This document shows positions 1-6,837 of a DNA stretch of 21,448 bases, in pieces (within the stretch, counting starts at the first letter, position 1; the number at the start of each line of letters is the position of its first letter). The notes beneath the pieces were generated by a model. That model made no database searches. It was given only the letters and a program-made list of their open reading frames with translations, and was not told the DNA's origin. The position numbers were made by a program, and so were the translations under genes. Source of the stretch: a candidate division KSB1 bacterium. Lineage in GTDB: Bacteria > Zhuqueibacterota > JdFR-76 > DREG01. The stretch is taken from the NCBI GenBank assembly GCA_022566355.1, contig JADFJB010000083.1, positions 1 to 21,448 of the forward strand. Direction: 5' to 3'.

Positions 1-8
1 GTTGTCCG

Positions 9-37
9 TTGACAGATGCCATGGATTTTTTTATAAT
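9..37 (+). promoter_or_regulatory. Consensus sigma70 promoter of the ferredoxin-larC unit
   Basis: A perfect -35 box TTGACA lies at 9-14 and a perfect -10 box TATAAT at 32-37, separated by exactly 17 bases. Transcription would start near 44-45, giving a leader of about 37 bases before the ATG at 82. The -10 box shares its last base with the Fur-type operator that follows, so repressor binding would block RNA polymerase. The match is read directly; activity is inferred. Confidence 0.8.
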
Positions 38-51
38 GAGAATTATTCTCA
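37..51. promoter_or_regulatory. Fur box (7-1-7 inverted repeat)
   Basis: TGAGAATTATTCTCA is a perfect 7-1-7 inverted repeat. It differs from the classic Fur half-site TGATAAT by one base in each arm. It begins at the last base of the -10 box and spans the predicted transcription start, the usual place for a ferric-uptake repressor. The downstream gene encodes a BFD-type ferredoxin, a class often induced by iron starvation, which supports the call. A Zur or PerR site has a similar shape and cannot be excluded from sequence alone. Confidence 0.75.
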
Positions 52-81
52 AAAATAGTCTGTCTCTATCCCATTGTGTCT

Positions 82-351
82 ATGAGCGAAGCCCCGGAAG
101 AAGAAATCATCTGTCAATGTTTTCAGGTCTCGGATGTGACCATCAAGGGTTACATAAAATCTCGAAACCTGACTGAGATCGAACATATAACTGATGTCTG
201 CGGTGCCGGAGGAGGATGTCAGTCCTGCCACATGCTTCTGCAACTGTTCATCGACCAGCAACATAAAAAGATCCCCGAAAAAGTTGCAGAATCGAGCAAC
301 GGCCATTCCCCAAAACGTGGTATCTTCGGCAAGCTGTTTGCACGATTTTAA
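82..351 (+). CDS. BFD-type [2Fe-2S] ferredoxin (bacterioferritin-associated ferredoxin-like)
   Basis: This is a small protein of 89 residues from the ATG at 82; a GTG two codons upstream (76) is an alternative start. Counting from the GTG, it has Cys13-x-Cys15 and Cys48-x2-Cys51, the CxC...CxxC spacing of the BFD-like [2Fe-2S] domain, plus an extra Cys42 just before a Gly-rich turn. In E. coli, Bfd passes electrons to bacterioferritin to release stored iron; the domain also occurs in NifU and nitrite reductases, so the partner here is uncertain. The last 30 or so residues are a polar, basic tail (ending GKLFARF) beyond the usual ~64-residue Bfd. The perfect promoter and Fur box upstream fit induction under iron limitation. 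larC follows 26 bases later and is probably co-transcribed. Confidence 0.82.
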   Translation: MSEAPEEEIICQCFQVSDVTIKGYIKSRNLTEIEHITDVCGAGGGCQSCHMLLQLFIDQQHKKIPEKVAESSNGHSPKRGIFGKLFARF

Positions 352-377
352 GCTCCTTCCAACGGGCAGGATTCCAA

Positions 378-1559
378 ATGAAAATCGCTTATTTTGATTG
401 CCGATCCGGAATTAGTGGCGACATGATTCTGGGTGCCCTGATAGATTTGGGAGTGGATTTCAAAGCCATTCAAAAAGGCCTGAAGACCCTGCTGCTGAAA
501 GGTTATCATCTAAAAACCCGCCGCGTGAAACGCGGGGCTGTGGGAGGCACCAAGTTTGATGTGGGGGTCAATCCATCAGCACACACCCATTCCAGAAATA
601 TCCGAGACATTCAAAAGATCGTTCAAGGTTCCAAACTTCCCAAACAGGTCATGGCGCGATCGCTGGCAATATTCGAGCGCATAGCGCGGGCAGAAGCCCG
701 GGTGCACCGGATTCGCATTGACAAAGTTCACTTTCACGAAGTTGGCGCGGTCGATTCCATCATCGACGTGGTGGGCGGTGTGTTGGCCTTGGAACTGTTG
801 AGGGTGGACCGGGTTCTGGCTTCGCCGATCAACACGGGAGAGGGCACGGTGGCCTGCGACCATGGCATTTTACCGGTTCCGGCTCCCGCTACTTTGGAGC
901 TTTTAAAAGGTATTCCGTGTTATTCCAGCGGAGTCCCTAAAGAATTAGCCACGCCCACCGGTGTGGCCATGATCGGGTTTTGGGCAGAAAAATTTCAATC
1001 CCTGCCCCTCATGACGATTCAAAAAACCGGGTACGGTGCGGGAACCCATATCGTCAAAACCCAGCCTAATTTGTTGCGTATTATTCTGGGGGAAGGAGCG
1101 GGCCGGGCTGGGGAACGCGGGACTCTGATTGAAACCAACATTGATGACATGAACCCAGAGTTTTATGAGCATGTCATGGCGATCTTGTTTTCTGCTGGCG
1201 CGCTGGACGTGTTTTTCACTCCCATCATCATGAAGAAAAACCGGCCCGCCGTGAAATTGTCGGCCTTGGTTCCTCCGGATCGAAGAGAAGAGGCCGAGCG
1301 CATTTTATTGACCGAAACCTCGACCTATGGTGTCCGGAGCTGTGAGATGGACCGCCTGGTATTGGAACGGGAGCAACGCCAGGTCAAAACCCCTTACGGC
1401 AAGGTGACCGTGAAAGTAGGCAGACTGGATGGCAATCGGATCCATTTTTCGCCGGAATACGAGGACTGCCGGAAGATCGCCAAATTGAAGGGATTGCCGA
1501 TTAAAGTTGTTTACGACACGGTTGCCAGGTGCGCCGAGCAGGACCTTGGCGGGGAGTAG
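378..1559 (+). CDS. larC: LarC, nickel insertion protein for the nickel-pincer (NPN) cofactor
   Basis: The 393-residue protein begins MKIAYFDCRSGISGDMILGA, the LarC N-terminal signature (most relatives have Phe where this has Arg10), and carries the conserved HFHEVGAVDSIIDVVG segment near residues 121-136. LarC is the CTP-dependent cyclometallase that inserts nickel into pyridinium-3,5-bisthiocarboxylic acid mononucleotide, the cofactor of lactate racemase and related enzymes. Length and motifs indicate a full single-ORF LarC, not the LarC1/LarC2 frameshift arrangement of Lactobacillus plantarum. An AGGA ribosome site precedes the ATG. No larA, larB or larE is in the window. It sits 26 bases after the ferredoxin gene, so the Fur box may also control it. 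The gene is GC-rich compared with everything right of 2165. Confidence 0.92.
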   Translation: MKIAYFDCRSGISGDMILGALIDLGVDFKAIQKGLKTLLLKGYHLKTRRVKRGAVGGTKFDVGVNPSAHTHSRNIRDIQKIVQGSKLPKQVMARSLAIFERIARAEARVHRIRIDKVHFHEVGAVDSIIDVVGGVLALELLRVDRVLASPINTGEGTVACDHGILPVPAPATLELLKGIPCYSSGVPKELATPTGVAMIGFWAEKFQSLPLMTIQKTGYGAGTHIVKTQPNLLRIILGEGAGRAGERGTLIETNIDDMNPEFYEHVMAILFSAGALDVFFTPIIMKKNRPAVKLSALVPPDRREEAERILLTETSTYGVRSCEMDRLVLEREQRQVKTPYGKVTVKVGRLDGNRIHFSPEYEDCRKIAKLKGLPIKVVYDTVARCAEQDLGGE

Positions 1560-1565
1560 GCAGGG

Positions 1566-1847
1566 CTAGGAGATACCCAACCTGTGCAGGGATTCTTCGT
1601 AATGTTTCTGGTACATGATGTCCCATTCGGGAGTGCCTTCCCGCAATTTTTTTTCCTTGTAGGAGGTGATGATTTTGCGGGCTTCCGCATCGGCCTGATC
1701 ATCGCGTTTTAATTCTTGCGTCATCGCCCGGGTCACTTCCAATCTTACGTCGTTCAGGTCCACCTTGTAATCCATCTCCTCACGATTTTTAAAATCGTTC
1801 GCGATCAGACTGCTGATATGGTTTATTTTGTCTCGGCTCAGTTTCAT
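1566..1847 (-). CDS. DUF507 family protein (downstream copy)
   Basis: This 93-residue protein starts MKLSRDKINHISSLIANDF and is rich in charged, helix-favouring residues with no signal peptide or membrane segment. It matches my recollection of the DUF507 family, whose function is unknown. It lies 12 bases after a second DUF507 gene of exactly the same length, so the two form a tandem paralogous pair. Its 3' end is only 6 bases from the convergent larC stop, with no room for a separate terminator. No clear Shine-Dalgarno sequence is visible, so translation may be coupled to the upstream copy. Confidence 0.75.
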   Translation of the reverse strand: MKLSRDKINHISSLIANDFKNREEMDYKVDLNDVRLEVTRAMTQELKRDDQADAEARKIITSYKEKKLREGTPEWDIMYQKHYEESLHRLGIS

Positions 1848-1859
1848 TTGCTTTTTTAG

Positions 1860-2141
1860 TTAGAGGACGAGTCCGCGTTCCCGGACCAGTTTGGACTTGA
1901 CCATTTGAAAGACCCGGCCAAAATCCATCATATCGCGTTCATAATCTTTGGTCCGTGCTTCCAATAAAGTTTTGACCTCGTCATTCAGCCGGTCTTCCAC
2001 CAGCAGGTCTTCCGTGATGATTGCCGAAATGATGGCTTCCAATTTTTCAGGCCGGTCTTCCCAGACGATAAAATCACCTGCAATGAGAGATTTCACCATT
2101 TGCTTTGACATGCGCTCGACGAGCTCTTTTTTTATCCGCAT
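1860..2141 (-). CDS. DUF507 family protein (upstream copy)
   Basis: This second 93-residue DUF507-like protein begins MRIKKELVERMSKQMVKSLI and shares the N-terminal 'KxxLxxRMSxxIVxxLI' style and acidic helical make-up of the family. Function is unknown. The start codon lies only 23 bases from the 3' end of tRNA-Gly, with neither a ribosome site nor a recognisable promoter in between. It therefore either rides on the tRNA transcript or its true upstream region is missing. Composition is GC-rich like larC, whereas sequence beyond the tRNA cluster is AT-rich. Confidence 0.75.
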   Translation of the reverse strand: MRIKKELVERMSKQMVKSLIAGDFIVWEDRPEKLEAIISAIITEDLLVEDRLNDEVKTLLEARTKDYERDMMDFGRVFQMVKSKLVRERGLVL

Positions 2142-2164
2142 AATTTAGTGAGTTTACATATAAG

Positions 2165-2237
2165 AGCGGGAGACGGGGTTCGAACCCGCGACATACAGCT
2201 TGGAAGGCTGCAACTCTACCAACTGAGTTACTCCCGC
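2165..2237 (-). tRNA. tRNA-Gly (anticodon TCC)
   Basis: The minus strand folds into a standard 73-base cloverleaf. The acceptor stem is GCGGGAG/CTCCCGC, the T arm carries GGTTCGAACCC, and the anticodon loop reads CTTCCAA, giving TCC. The discriminator base is U and no CCA is encoded. It is the last gene of a Thr-Tyr-Gly cluster, 15 bases after tRNA-Tyr. Confidence 0.95.
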
Positions 2238-2252
2238 TTTTTTTAAAAATTG

Positions 2253-2334
2253 TGGAGAGGGAAGGATTCGAACCTTCGAAGGCTTCGCCAGCAGATTTAC
2301 AGTCTGCCCCCTTTGACCGCTCGGGAACCTCTCC
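2253..2334 (-). tRNA. tRNA-Tyr (anticodon GTA)
   Basis: This is an 82-base class II tRNA on the minus strand. The acceptor stem is GGAGAGG/CCTCTCC, the long variable arm is TGGCGAAGCC, the T loop contains GGTTCGAATCC, and the anticodon loop reads CTGTAAA, giving GTA. The discriminator is A and no CCA is encoded. It sits between tRNA-Thr and tRNA-Gly. Confidence 0.95.
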
Positions 2335-2417
2335 AACAAATTTTCATTTTAAAAATTAACCAGCCGAATGCAATACTTATGAAAAAAGACAAGCAACGAA
2401 GCATTCGGCTTGAATTG

Positions 2418-2490
2418 AGCCGATGAGAGGACTCGAACCTCCGACCGGCTGATTACAAATCAGCTGCTCTACCAGCTGAGCTACATCGGC
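2418..2490 (-). tRNA. tRNA-Thr (anticodon TGT)
   Basis: This is a 73-base minus-strand cloverleaf with acceptor stem GCCGATG/CATCGGC, D arm AGCTCAGCTGGTAGAGC, and anticodon loop TTTGTAA, giving TGT. The discriminator is U and no CCA is encoded. It is the first tRNA of the cluster and matches the first position of the E. coli thrU-tyrU-glyT-thrT-tufB order. Confidence 0.95.
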
Positions 2491-2521
2491 GACTAACTTA
2501 ACTTGGTAATGAATTTGTTTT

Positions 2522-2539
2522 AAAATTTTCAAAGAACCA
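2522..2539 (-). promoter_or_regulatory. boxA-like antitermination element in the tRNA leader
   Basis: On the minus strand the leader reads TGGTTCTTTGAAAATTTT. This closely resembles the rrn boxA of Gram-positive bacteria (TGTTCTTTGAAAAC) that binds NusB/NusE (S10). It lies 31 bases upstream of tRNA-Thr and about 90 bases after the predicted promoter. boxA normally belongs to rRNA leaders. A role in a tRNA(-tuf) transcript is plausible but unproven, and an AT-rich chance match is possible. Confidence 0.4.
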
Positions 2540-2626
2540 TACTTCTGCCTAACAGTAACCTCAATATTAGTATAAAATCTGGTAGGCATTCCTTTCCATT
2601 TAGACTCATGTCCAAAGGAACCTAAA

Positions 2627-2654
2627 AATATAATAAATAGAAATGGGATGTCAA
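2627..2654 (-). promoter_or_regulatory. Promoter of the tRNA cluster
   Basis: On the minus strand a perfect TTGACA (2649-2654) is followed 16 bases later by TATATT (2627-2632). It lies between the cysS stop and tRNA-Thr, in a stretch with no supported gene, and would start a leader of about 130 bases. This allows the tRNAs to be transcribed independently of gltX-cysS. Confidence 0.6.
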
Positions 2655-2662
2655 GTGAATTT

Positions 2663-4108
2663 TTAGGTTTTTTCTTTCTTCCAAATACTTTTTTCGGGTT
2701 GGTCTTCTATCACATAACCAATGCTAGCAAGTTCCTCGCGTATTTTATCGCTTAAGTCCCAAAGCTTATTTTTTCTCAATTCACTTCGTATTCCGACTAA
2801 TAAGTCCAATACCTTGGATAATTCTTCCTCCCCACTAGAATCATGTTCATCATTGTCCAATATGGATAAAATTTCATCCACTTCCACAATAAATTCTTTT
2901 ACGTTTACCAATAACAGCTTTTGATTTTCTGTTAGATTACCCCTGGTAATGATTATATTACATTCTTTTACTAACTCGAAAACCTTACCAATAGCAAGGG
3001 CAGTATTAAAATCATCCTCCATTGCCGATATATATTCTTGTTTAATCCGCTCCTGGAAATTTTTGAATTCTTTTTCTTTATTTGTAAGAGATTTTAATTG
3101 TAATGAATTCGAATCAATTTCTATACTGTTCAAATTATCGAATAGATTCTGTAATCTTTCCCATCCACGCTGTGCATCTTCCAGGATTTCTTCAGAATAA
3201 TTAATAGGGCTGCGGTAATGTTTCTGAAGAAAGAAAAGACGTAATACTTGTGGTTTATAGGATTTTAAAATATCTCGAACAATCAAAACATTGCCGATGG
3301 ATTTTGACATTTTTTTATCGCGAATATTCAAAAAACCATTGTGCAGCCAATACTTAGCAAATTTTACATTTCCACTTCCACAGCTTTGAGCAATTTCATT
3401 TTCATGATGTGGAAAAATTAAATCTTCTCCACCTGCATGAATATCAAAATCTTTGCTAAGATATTTCATCGACATGGCTGAGCATTCCAAATGCCAACCA
3501 GGACGGCCTTTACCCCAGGGACTATCCCAAGCAGGTTCATCTGGCTTGGCAGCTTTCCAAAGAGCAAAATCAAGTGGATTTTCTTTCCTTTCGTCTATTT
3601 CCACTCTAGAACCGGCTTGTAAATCTTCAATATTCTTCCCGCTTAATTTTCCGTAGGATTGAAATTTTTCGATACTGTAGTAAACATCACCATCCAGAAC
3701 ATAGGCAATCCCTTTAGCCACAAGTTCCTGAACTAAAGTTATCATATCATCTAAATGTTCAGTTGCCTTTGGTGAAACATCAGGTAGTTTCACAAGCAAT
3801 TGATCCAGATCATCGAAATAGGCTTTTGTGAACTCATCAGCTACTTCTTTTGCAGTCCGATTTTCTTTTATAGATCGTTGAATGATTTTGTCATCCACAT
3901 CTGTGATATTAACCACATACTTAACATCATAACCACGATATTGAAGGAACCTGCGGAAAACATCATAGATGATAAACGGGCGGGCATTTCCGATATGGAA
4001 ATAATCATAAACCGTAGGACCACAGACATAAAACGAAACTTTACCAGCTTGTAATGGTTCAAATTTTTCTTTTTCCCCGGATAAGGTATTGTATAAATGA
4101 ATTGCCAT
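2663..4108 (-). CDS. cysS: Cysteine--tRNA ligase
   Basis: This is a 481-residue class I aminoacyl-tRNA synthetase that charges tRNA-Cys in the cytoplasm. The HIGH motif is His38-Ile-Gly-Asn41 and the KMSKS loop is Lys266-Ser270. The zinc site that selects cysteine is visible as Cys29 (in YVCGPTVYD), Cys209 (in WHLECS), His234 and Glu238 (in HHENE). The C-terminal third is the helical DALR anticodon-binding region. Length fits the family (E. coli 461). The ATG at 4106-4108 is three bases after the gltX stop with no strong ribosome site, which suggests translational coupling. It is the last protein gene of the housekeeping array before the tRNAs. Confidence 0.96.
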   Translation of the reverse strand: MAIHLYNTLSGEKEKFEPLQAGKVSFYVCGPTVYDYFHIGNARPFIIYDVFRRFLQYRGYDVKYVVNITDVDDKIIQRSIKENRTAKEVADEFTKAYFDDLDQLLVKLPDVSPKATEHLDDMITLVQELVAKGIAYVLDGDVYYSIEKFQSYGKLSGKNIEDLQAGSRVEIDERKENPLDFALWKAAKPDEPAWDSPWGKGRPGWHLECSAMSMKYLSKDFDIHAGGEDLIFPHHENEIAQSCGSGNVKFAKYWLHNGFLNIRDKKMSKSIGNVLIVRDILKSYKPQVLRLFFLQKHYRSPINYSEEILEDAQRGWERLQNLFDNLNSIEIDSNSLQLKSLTNKEKEFKNFQERIKQEYISAMEDDFNTALAIGKVFELVKECNIIITRGNLTENQKLLLVNVKEFIVEVDEILSILDNDEHDSSGEEELSKVLDLLVGIRSELRKNKLWDLSDKIREELASIGYVIEDQPEKSIWKKEKT

Positions 4109-4111
4109 TTT

Positions 4112-5560
4112 TTATGTATTGATCGCTTTTTGTATGAATTGTTTACTTTTTTCTAACCCCAGTAATTCAACAACATTTGGTAACTCCAACCCATGCTCAA
4201 GTCCGGTTAATGCCATACGAAAAGGCATCCACAAATCCTTTCCTTTCACTCCTGTTTTTTGCTGAATTGTTTTCATGATTTGCTTAAAAGTTTCGCCACG
4301 CCAATCTGTAATATTTTTTGTTTCATTTAAAAACTCGGCAAAGATTTTTTTTGAAGACTCTGATTTCATCAAAGTGTCGTTCTCAAACATTACCTCATCC
4401 TGGAAAAATATTGAACATCTCGTTGCTAATTCTTGTAGATAATCTGCCCTGGTGATGACTGCGCCAATACATTTTTTGGCAAATGTTTCGTCTGAAATAT
4501 CATAGCCTTCCTTTTCAAGAAAGGGGATCGCCATATTCGTTATTTTATCGAATTCTATATTCCGCAGGTACCATCCGTTCATCCAGTTAAATTTCTCCAA
4601 ATCAAAAATAGCTGCGGATTTTGATAATCTTTCCAGGGTGAACTCTTCAACGAGCCGTTTCATCGAAAGCAACTCATCGCCAGTCGGCGACGACCAACTT
4701 AATAAGCTCAGAAAATTCACCAGGGCTTCAGGAAAATAACCTTTCTCACGATATTGTCTAACTTGATTGTCACCATGACGTTTCGACAACTTCGACCGAT
4801 CAGATCCCAAAATCATTGGAATATGAACAAAATTGGGGGAAGTGTGCCCCAGGGCATTGTGGATTAATATCTGCTTTGGTGTATTGGAAAGATGGTCTTC
4901 ACCCCGGACGATATGTGAGATTGACATCAATGTATCATCAACCGCTGCGGCGAAATTATAAGTTGCAATTCCAACCGCTCGAAGAATTACAAAATCACTG
5001 ATGTTATCTCCATCAAAAGTAATAGTTCCTCTTACAATATCGGAAAAGCTTATTTCTTCAGAAGGGACTCTAAAACGGATGACCGGTTTACGTCCTTGTG
5101 ATTCAAACTGGCGAATTTGTTCTTGAGATAATTGATAACAGGTACCATCGTAATTTACACTCTCGCCTTTAGAAATTGCCAATTCTGATTTTTCCTTAAT
5201 TTCTTCAGCCGTACAATAGCATTTAAAGGCATTCCCCTGCGCCAATAATTTATTTGCATAATCTTGATAAATCTGTAACCGATCCGATTGTTTGTATGGT
5301 CCGAAATCACCCCCAACATCAGGTCCTTCATCCCAATCGAGTCCAAGCCATTTCAGGTCATCTAGAAGTTCTTTATAATATTCTGTGGTAGATCGATCCA
5401 TGTCGGTATCCTCTACCCGAAGAATAAAACTACCACCGCAATGCCTGGCAAAGAGCCAATTTAAAATTGCAGTACGGGCATTACCCACATGCAAATAGCC
5501 AGTCGGGCTGGGTGCAAACCGCACCCGAATATTAATATGATTCTGTGATAGTTCTGACAT
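4112..5560 (-). CDS. gltX: Glutamate--tRNA ligase
   Basis: This class I synthetase charges tRNA-Glu. I start it at the ATG at 5558-5560 (MSELSQNHINIRVRFAPSPT), giving 482 residues. The reading frame extends 13 codons further to a TTG at 5599, but that extension is not family-like. Motifs from the N-terminus are RFAPSPTGYLHVGN (HIGH region), RVEDTD, a CxC...C zinc-type segment (KCYCTAEE ... GTCY), and KLSKRHGD (KMSKS). The helical anticodon-binding domain fills the C-terminus. Whether it also misacylates tRNA-Gln for the amidotransferase route cannot be told here. It follows ispF after about 80 bases and is tightly linked to cysS. Confidence 0.96.
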   Translation of the reverse strand: MSELSQNHINIRVRFAPSPTGYLHVGNARTAILNWLFARHCGGSFILRVEDTDMDRSTTEYYKELLDDLKWLGLDWDEGPDVGGDFGPYKQSDRLQIYQDYANKLLAQGNAFKCYCTAEEIKEKSELAISKGESVNYDGTCYQLSQEQIRQFESQGRKPVIRFRVPSEEISFSDIVRGTITFDGDNISDFVILRAVGIATYNFAAAVDDTLMSISHIVRGEDHLSNTPKQILIHNALGHTSPNFVHIPMILGSDRSKLSKRHGDNQVRQYREKGYFPEALVNFLSLLSWSSPTGDELLSMKRLVEEFTLERLSKSAAIFDLEKFNWMNGWYLRNIEFDKITNMAIPFLEKEGYDISDETFAKKCIGAVITRADYLQELATRCSIFFQDEVMFENDTLMKSESSKKIFAEFLNETKNITDWRGETFKQIMKTIQQKTGVKGKDLWMPFRMALTGLEHGLELPNVVELLGLEKSKQFIQKAINT

Positions 5561-5639
5561 TGGTTTTATTTTAAATCTCAAAAAATTATTAACTTTCAAG
5601 AAACTTGAAGTTTCTCATATAAAATTTGGTTCGTCGCTT

Positions 5640-6134
5640 TTACGAATCTCTGCCAATATTCAGTGTCTTCACCATGGCAACAGATTGGGCGGCAATACCT
5701 TTTCCTTCTCCAATAAAACCAAGCTTCTCATTGGTCGTGGCTTTTATGGAAATTATTGATGATGAAACATCCAGTGCATTCGCTATTTTTGCACACATTT
5801 CCGGAATCAAATCACTAATCTTTGGCTGTTCGGCTATAAGTACTGCATCTATATTAATAATACCAAATCCTATTTGGGCCAGTTTATCATTCACATTTTC
5901 CAATAATAACAGGCTCGAAATGTCCTTCCACTCAGGATCTGTATTGGGAAAATGTTGACCTATATCACCTAATGCTGCCGCTCCTAACAATGCGTCTGAA
6001 ATTGCGTGACTTAAAACATCCGCATCAGAATGGCCTTCCAATCCTTTTTCAAAAGGAATAATCACGCCGCCCAAAATTAATGGCCGGCCATAAACCAATC
6101 TGTGGACATCATAGCCAATCCCAACCCGTGTCAT
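5640..6134 (-). CDS. ispF: 2-C-methyl-D-erythritol 2,4-cyclodiphosphate synthase
   Basis: The 164-residue enzyme of the MEP pathway cyclises CDP-ME-2-phosphate to ME-cyclodiphosphate with release of CMP. The N-terminal metal site GYDVHR (Asp9-x-His11) and the GHSDADVLSHAISDALLGA block (third metal ligand His43) are intact. Further on are DIGQHFPNTDPEWK and the C-terminal KATTNEKLGFIGEGKGIAA substrate loop. The start ATG overlaps the ispD stop by 4 bases (ATGA), so the two are translationally coupled. They catalyse non-consecutive MEP steps and are fused in some bacteria; here they remain separate. Confidence 0.96.
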   Translation of the reverse strand: MTRVGIGYDVHRLVYGRPLILGGVIIPFEKGLEGHSDADVLSHAISDALLGAAALGDIGQHFPNTDPEWKDISSLLLLENVNDKLAQIGFGIINIDAVLIAEQPKISDLIPEMCAKIANALDVSSSIISIKATTNEKLGFIGEGKGIAAQSVAMVKTLNIGRDS

Positions 6135-6817
6135 TGTTTTTTCTCCAGTAAATAACGTGCAAAATCTAAATCTTCCTGTGTGGTTATTTTAATATTCTGC
6201 TTCGATCCTTCAATTACCTTAACGGATATGTTCTGCCTTTCAACGATCATTGAATCATCGGTAGCAAAAAAACCATCTTCAAATGCCTTTTTGTAGGCTG
6301 AATAAATCAATTGAAAGTCAAAAACCTGTGGTGTCTGGACATTCCATAAATTGCTGCGATCAATCGTTTCCTTAACTTCATGATCATCCACAAGTTTTAC
6401 GGTCGATGATATAGGTATTGCTGTAATTACTGCTCCATGATTTACACAAAGTCTAACAGAATCCTCGATTAAATCTACTGGAATAAATGGCCTAACACCG
6501 TCATGAATGATCACATAATCCGTGCTGTTTACCAGGGATTGTAATCCTGCGAAAACAGACGATTGACGTTCCAGCCCGCCAGCTACTATGTGTTTCACCT
6601 TACGAACGCCAAATTCATTAACAATTTCTTCTCGTGTAAATTGGATTTCTTCTTCTTTTACTACTAGAACAATATCATCAACTATTTCACAATTCTCGAA
6701 TTGAAATAAGGTATAAAAAAGAATCGGCTTAGCGCCGATTCGAATAAATTGTTTAGCTATATTGTTTTGCATTCTCCGGCCACTGCCTGCGGCCGGAATC
6801 ACAGCAGAAACTTTCAA
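6131..6817 (-). CDS. ispD: 2-C-methyl-D-erythritol 4-phosphate cytidylyltransferase
   Basis: The 228-residue enzyme couples CTP to MEP in isoprenoid precursor synthesis. It shows the nucleotide-binding VIPAAGSGRRM loop at residues 6-16, IHDGVRPFIP in the middle, and the LWNVQTPQVF and FFATDDSMIVE segments that bind MEP. The start codon is TTG at 6815-6817: the N-terminal motif begins almost immediately and no in-frame ATG lies close upstream. It is 20 bases after queA and overlaps ispF by 4 bases. Confidence 0.95.
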   Translation of the reverse strand: MKVSAVIPAAGSGRRMQNNIAKQFIRIGAKPILFYTLFQFENCEIVDDIVLVVKEEEIQFTREEIVNEFGVRKVKHIVAGGLERQSSVFAGLQSLVNSTDYVIIHDGVRPFIPVDLIEDSVRLCVNHGAVITAIPISSTVKLVDDHEVKETIDRSNLWNVQTPQVFDFQLIYSAYKKAFEDGFFATDDSMIVERQNISVKVIEGSKQNIKITTQEDLDFARYLLEKKQ

Positions 6818-6837
6818 TACTGGTATCTTAAAATCGT

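Noticed and set aside
2154-2339. Minus-strand ORF across tRNA-Tyr and tRNA-Gly
   Set aside because: Again a read-through of tRNA sequence (typical 'SGQRGQTVNLLAKPSKVRILPS' artefact type), not a gene.
2377-2589. Minus-strand ORF across tRNA-Thr
   Set aside because: Its translation is simply the tRNA and its leader read as protein; the tRNA call explains the sequence.
5561-5599. 13-codon N-terminal extension of gltX starting at TTG
   Set aside because: The extension is not family-like and an in-frame ATG lies just before the conserved RFAPSPTG region.
5600-5614. Small inverted repeat GAAACTT-G-AAGTTTC between ispF and gltX
   Set aside because: A one-base loop cannot form a hairpin with full arms; only a 5-base stem is possible and there is no T-run on the coding strand, so it is not a credible terminator.
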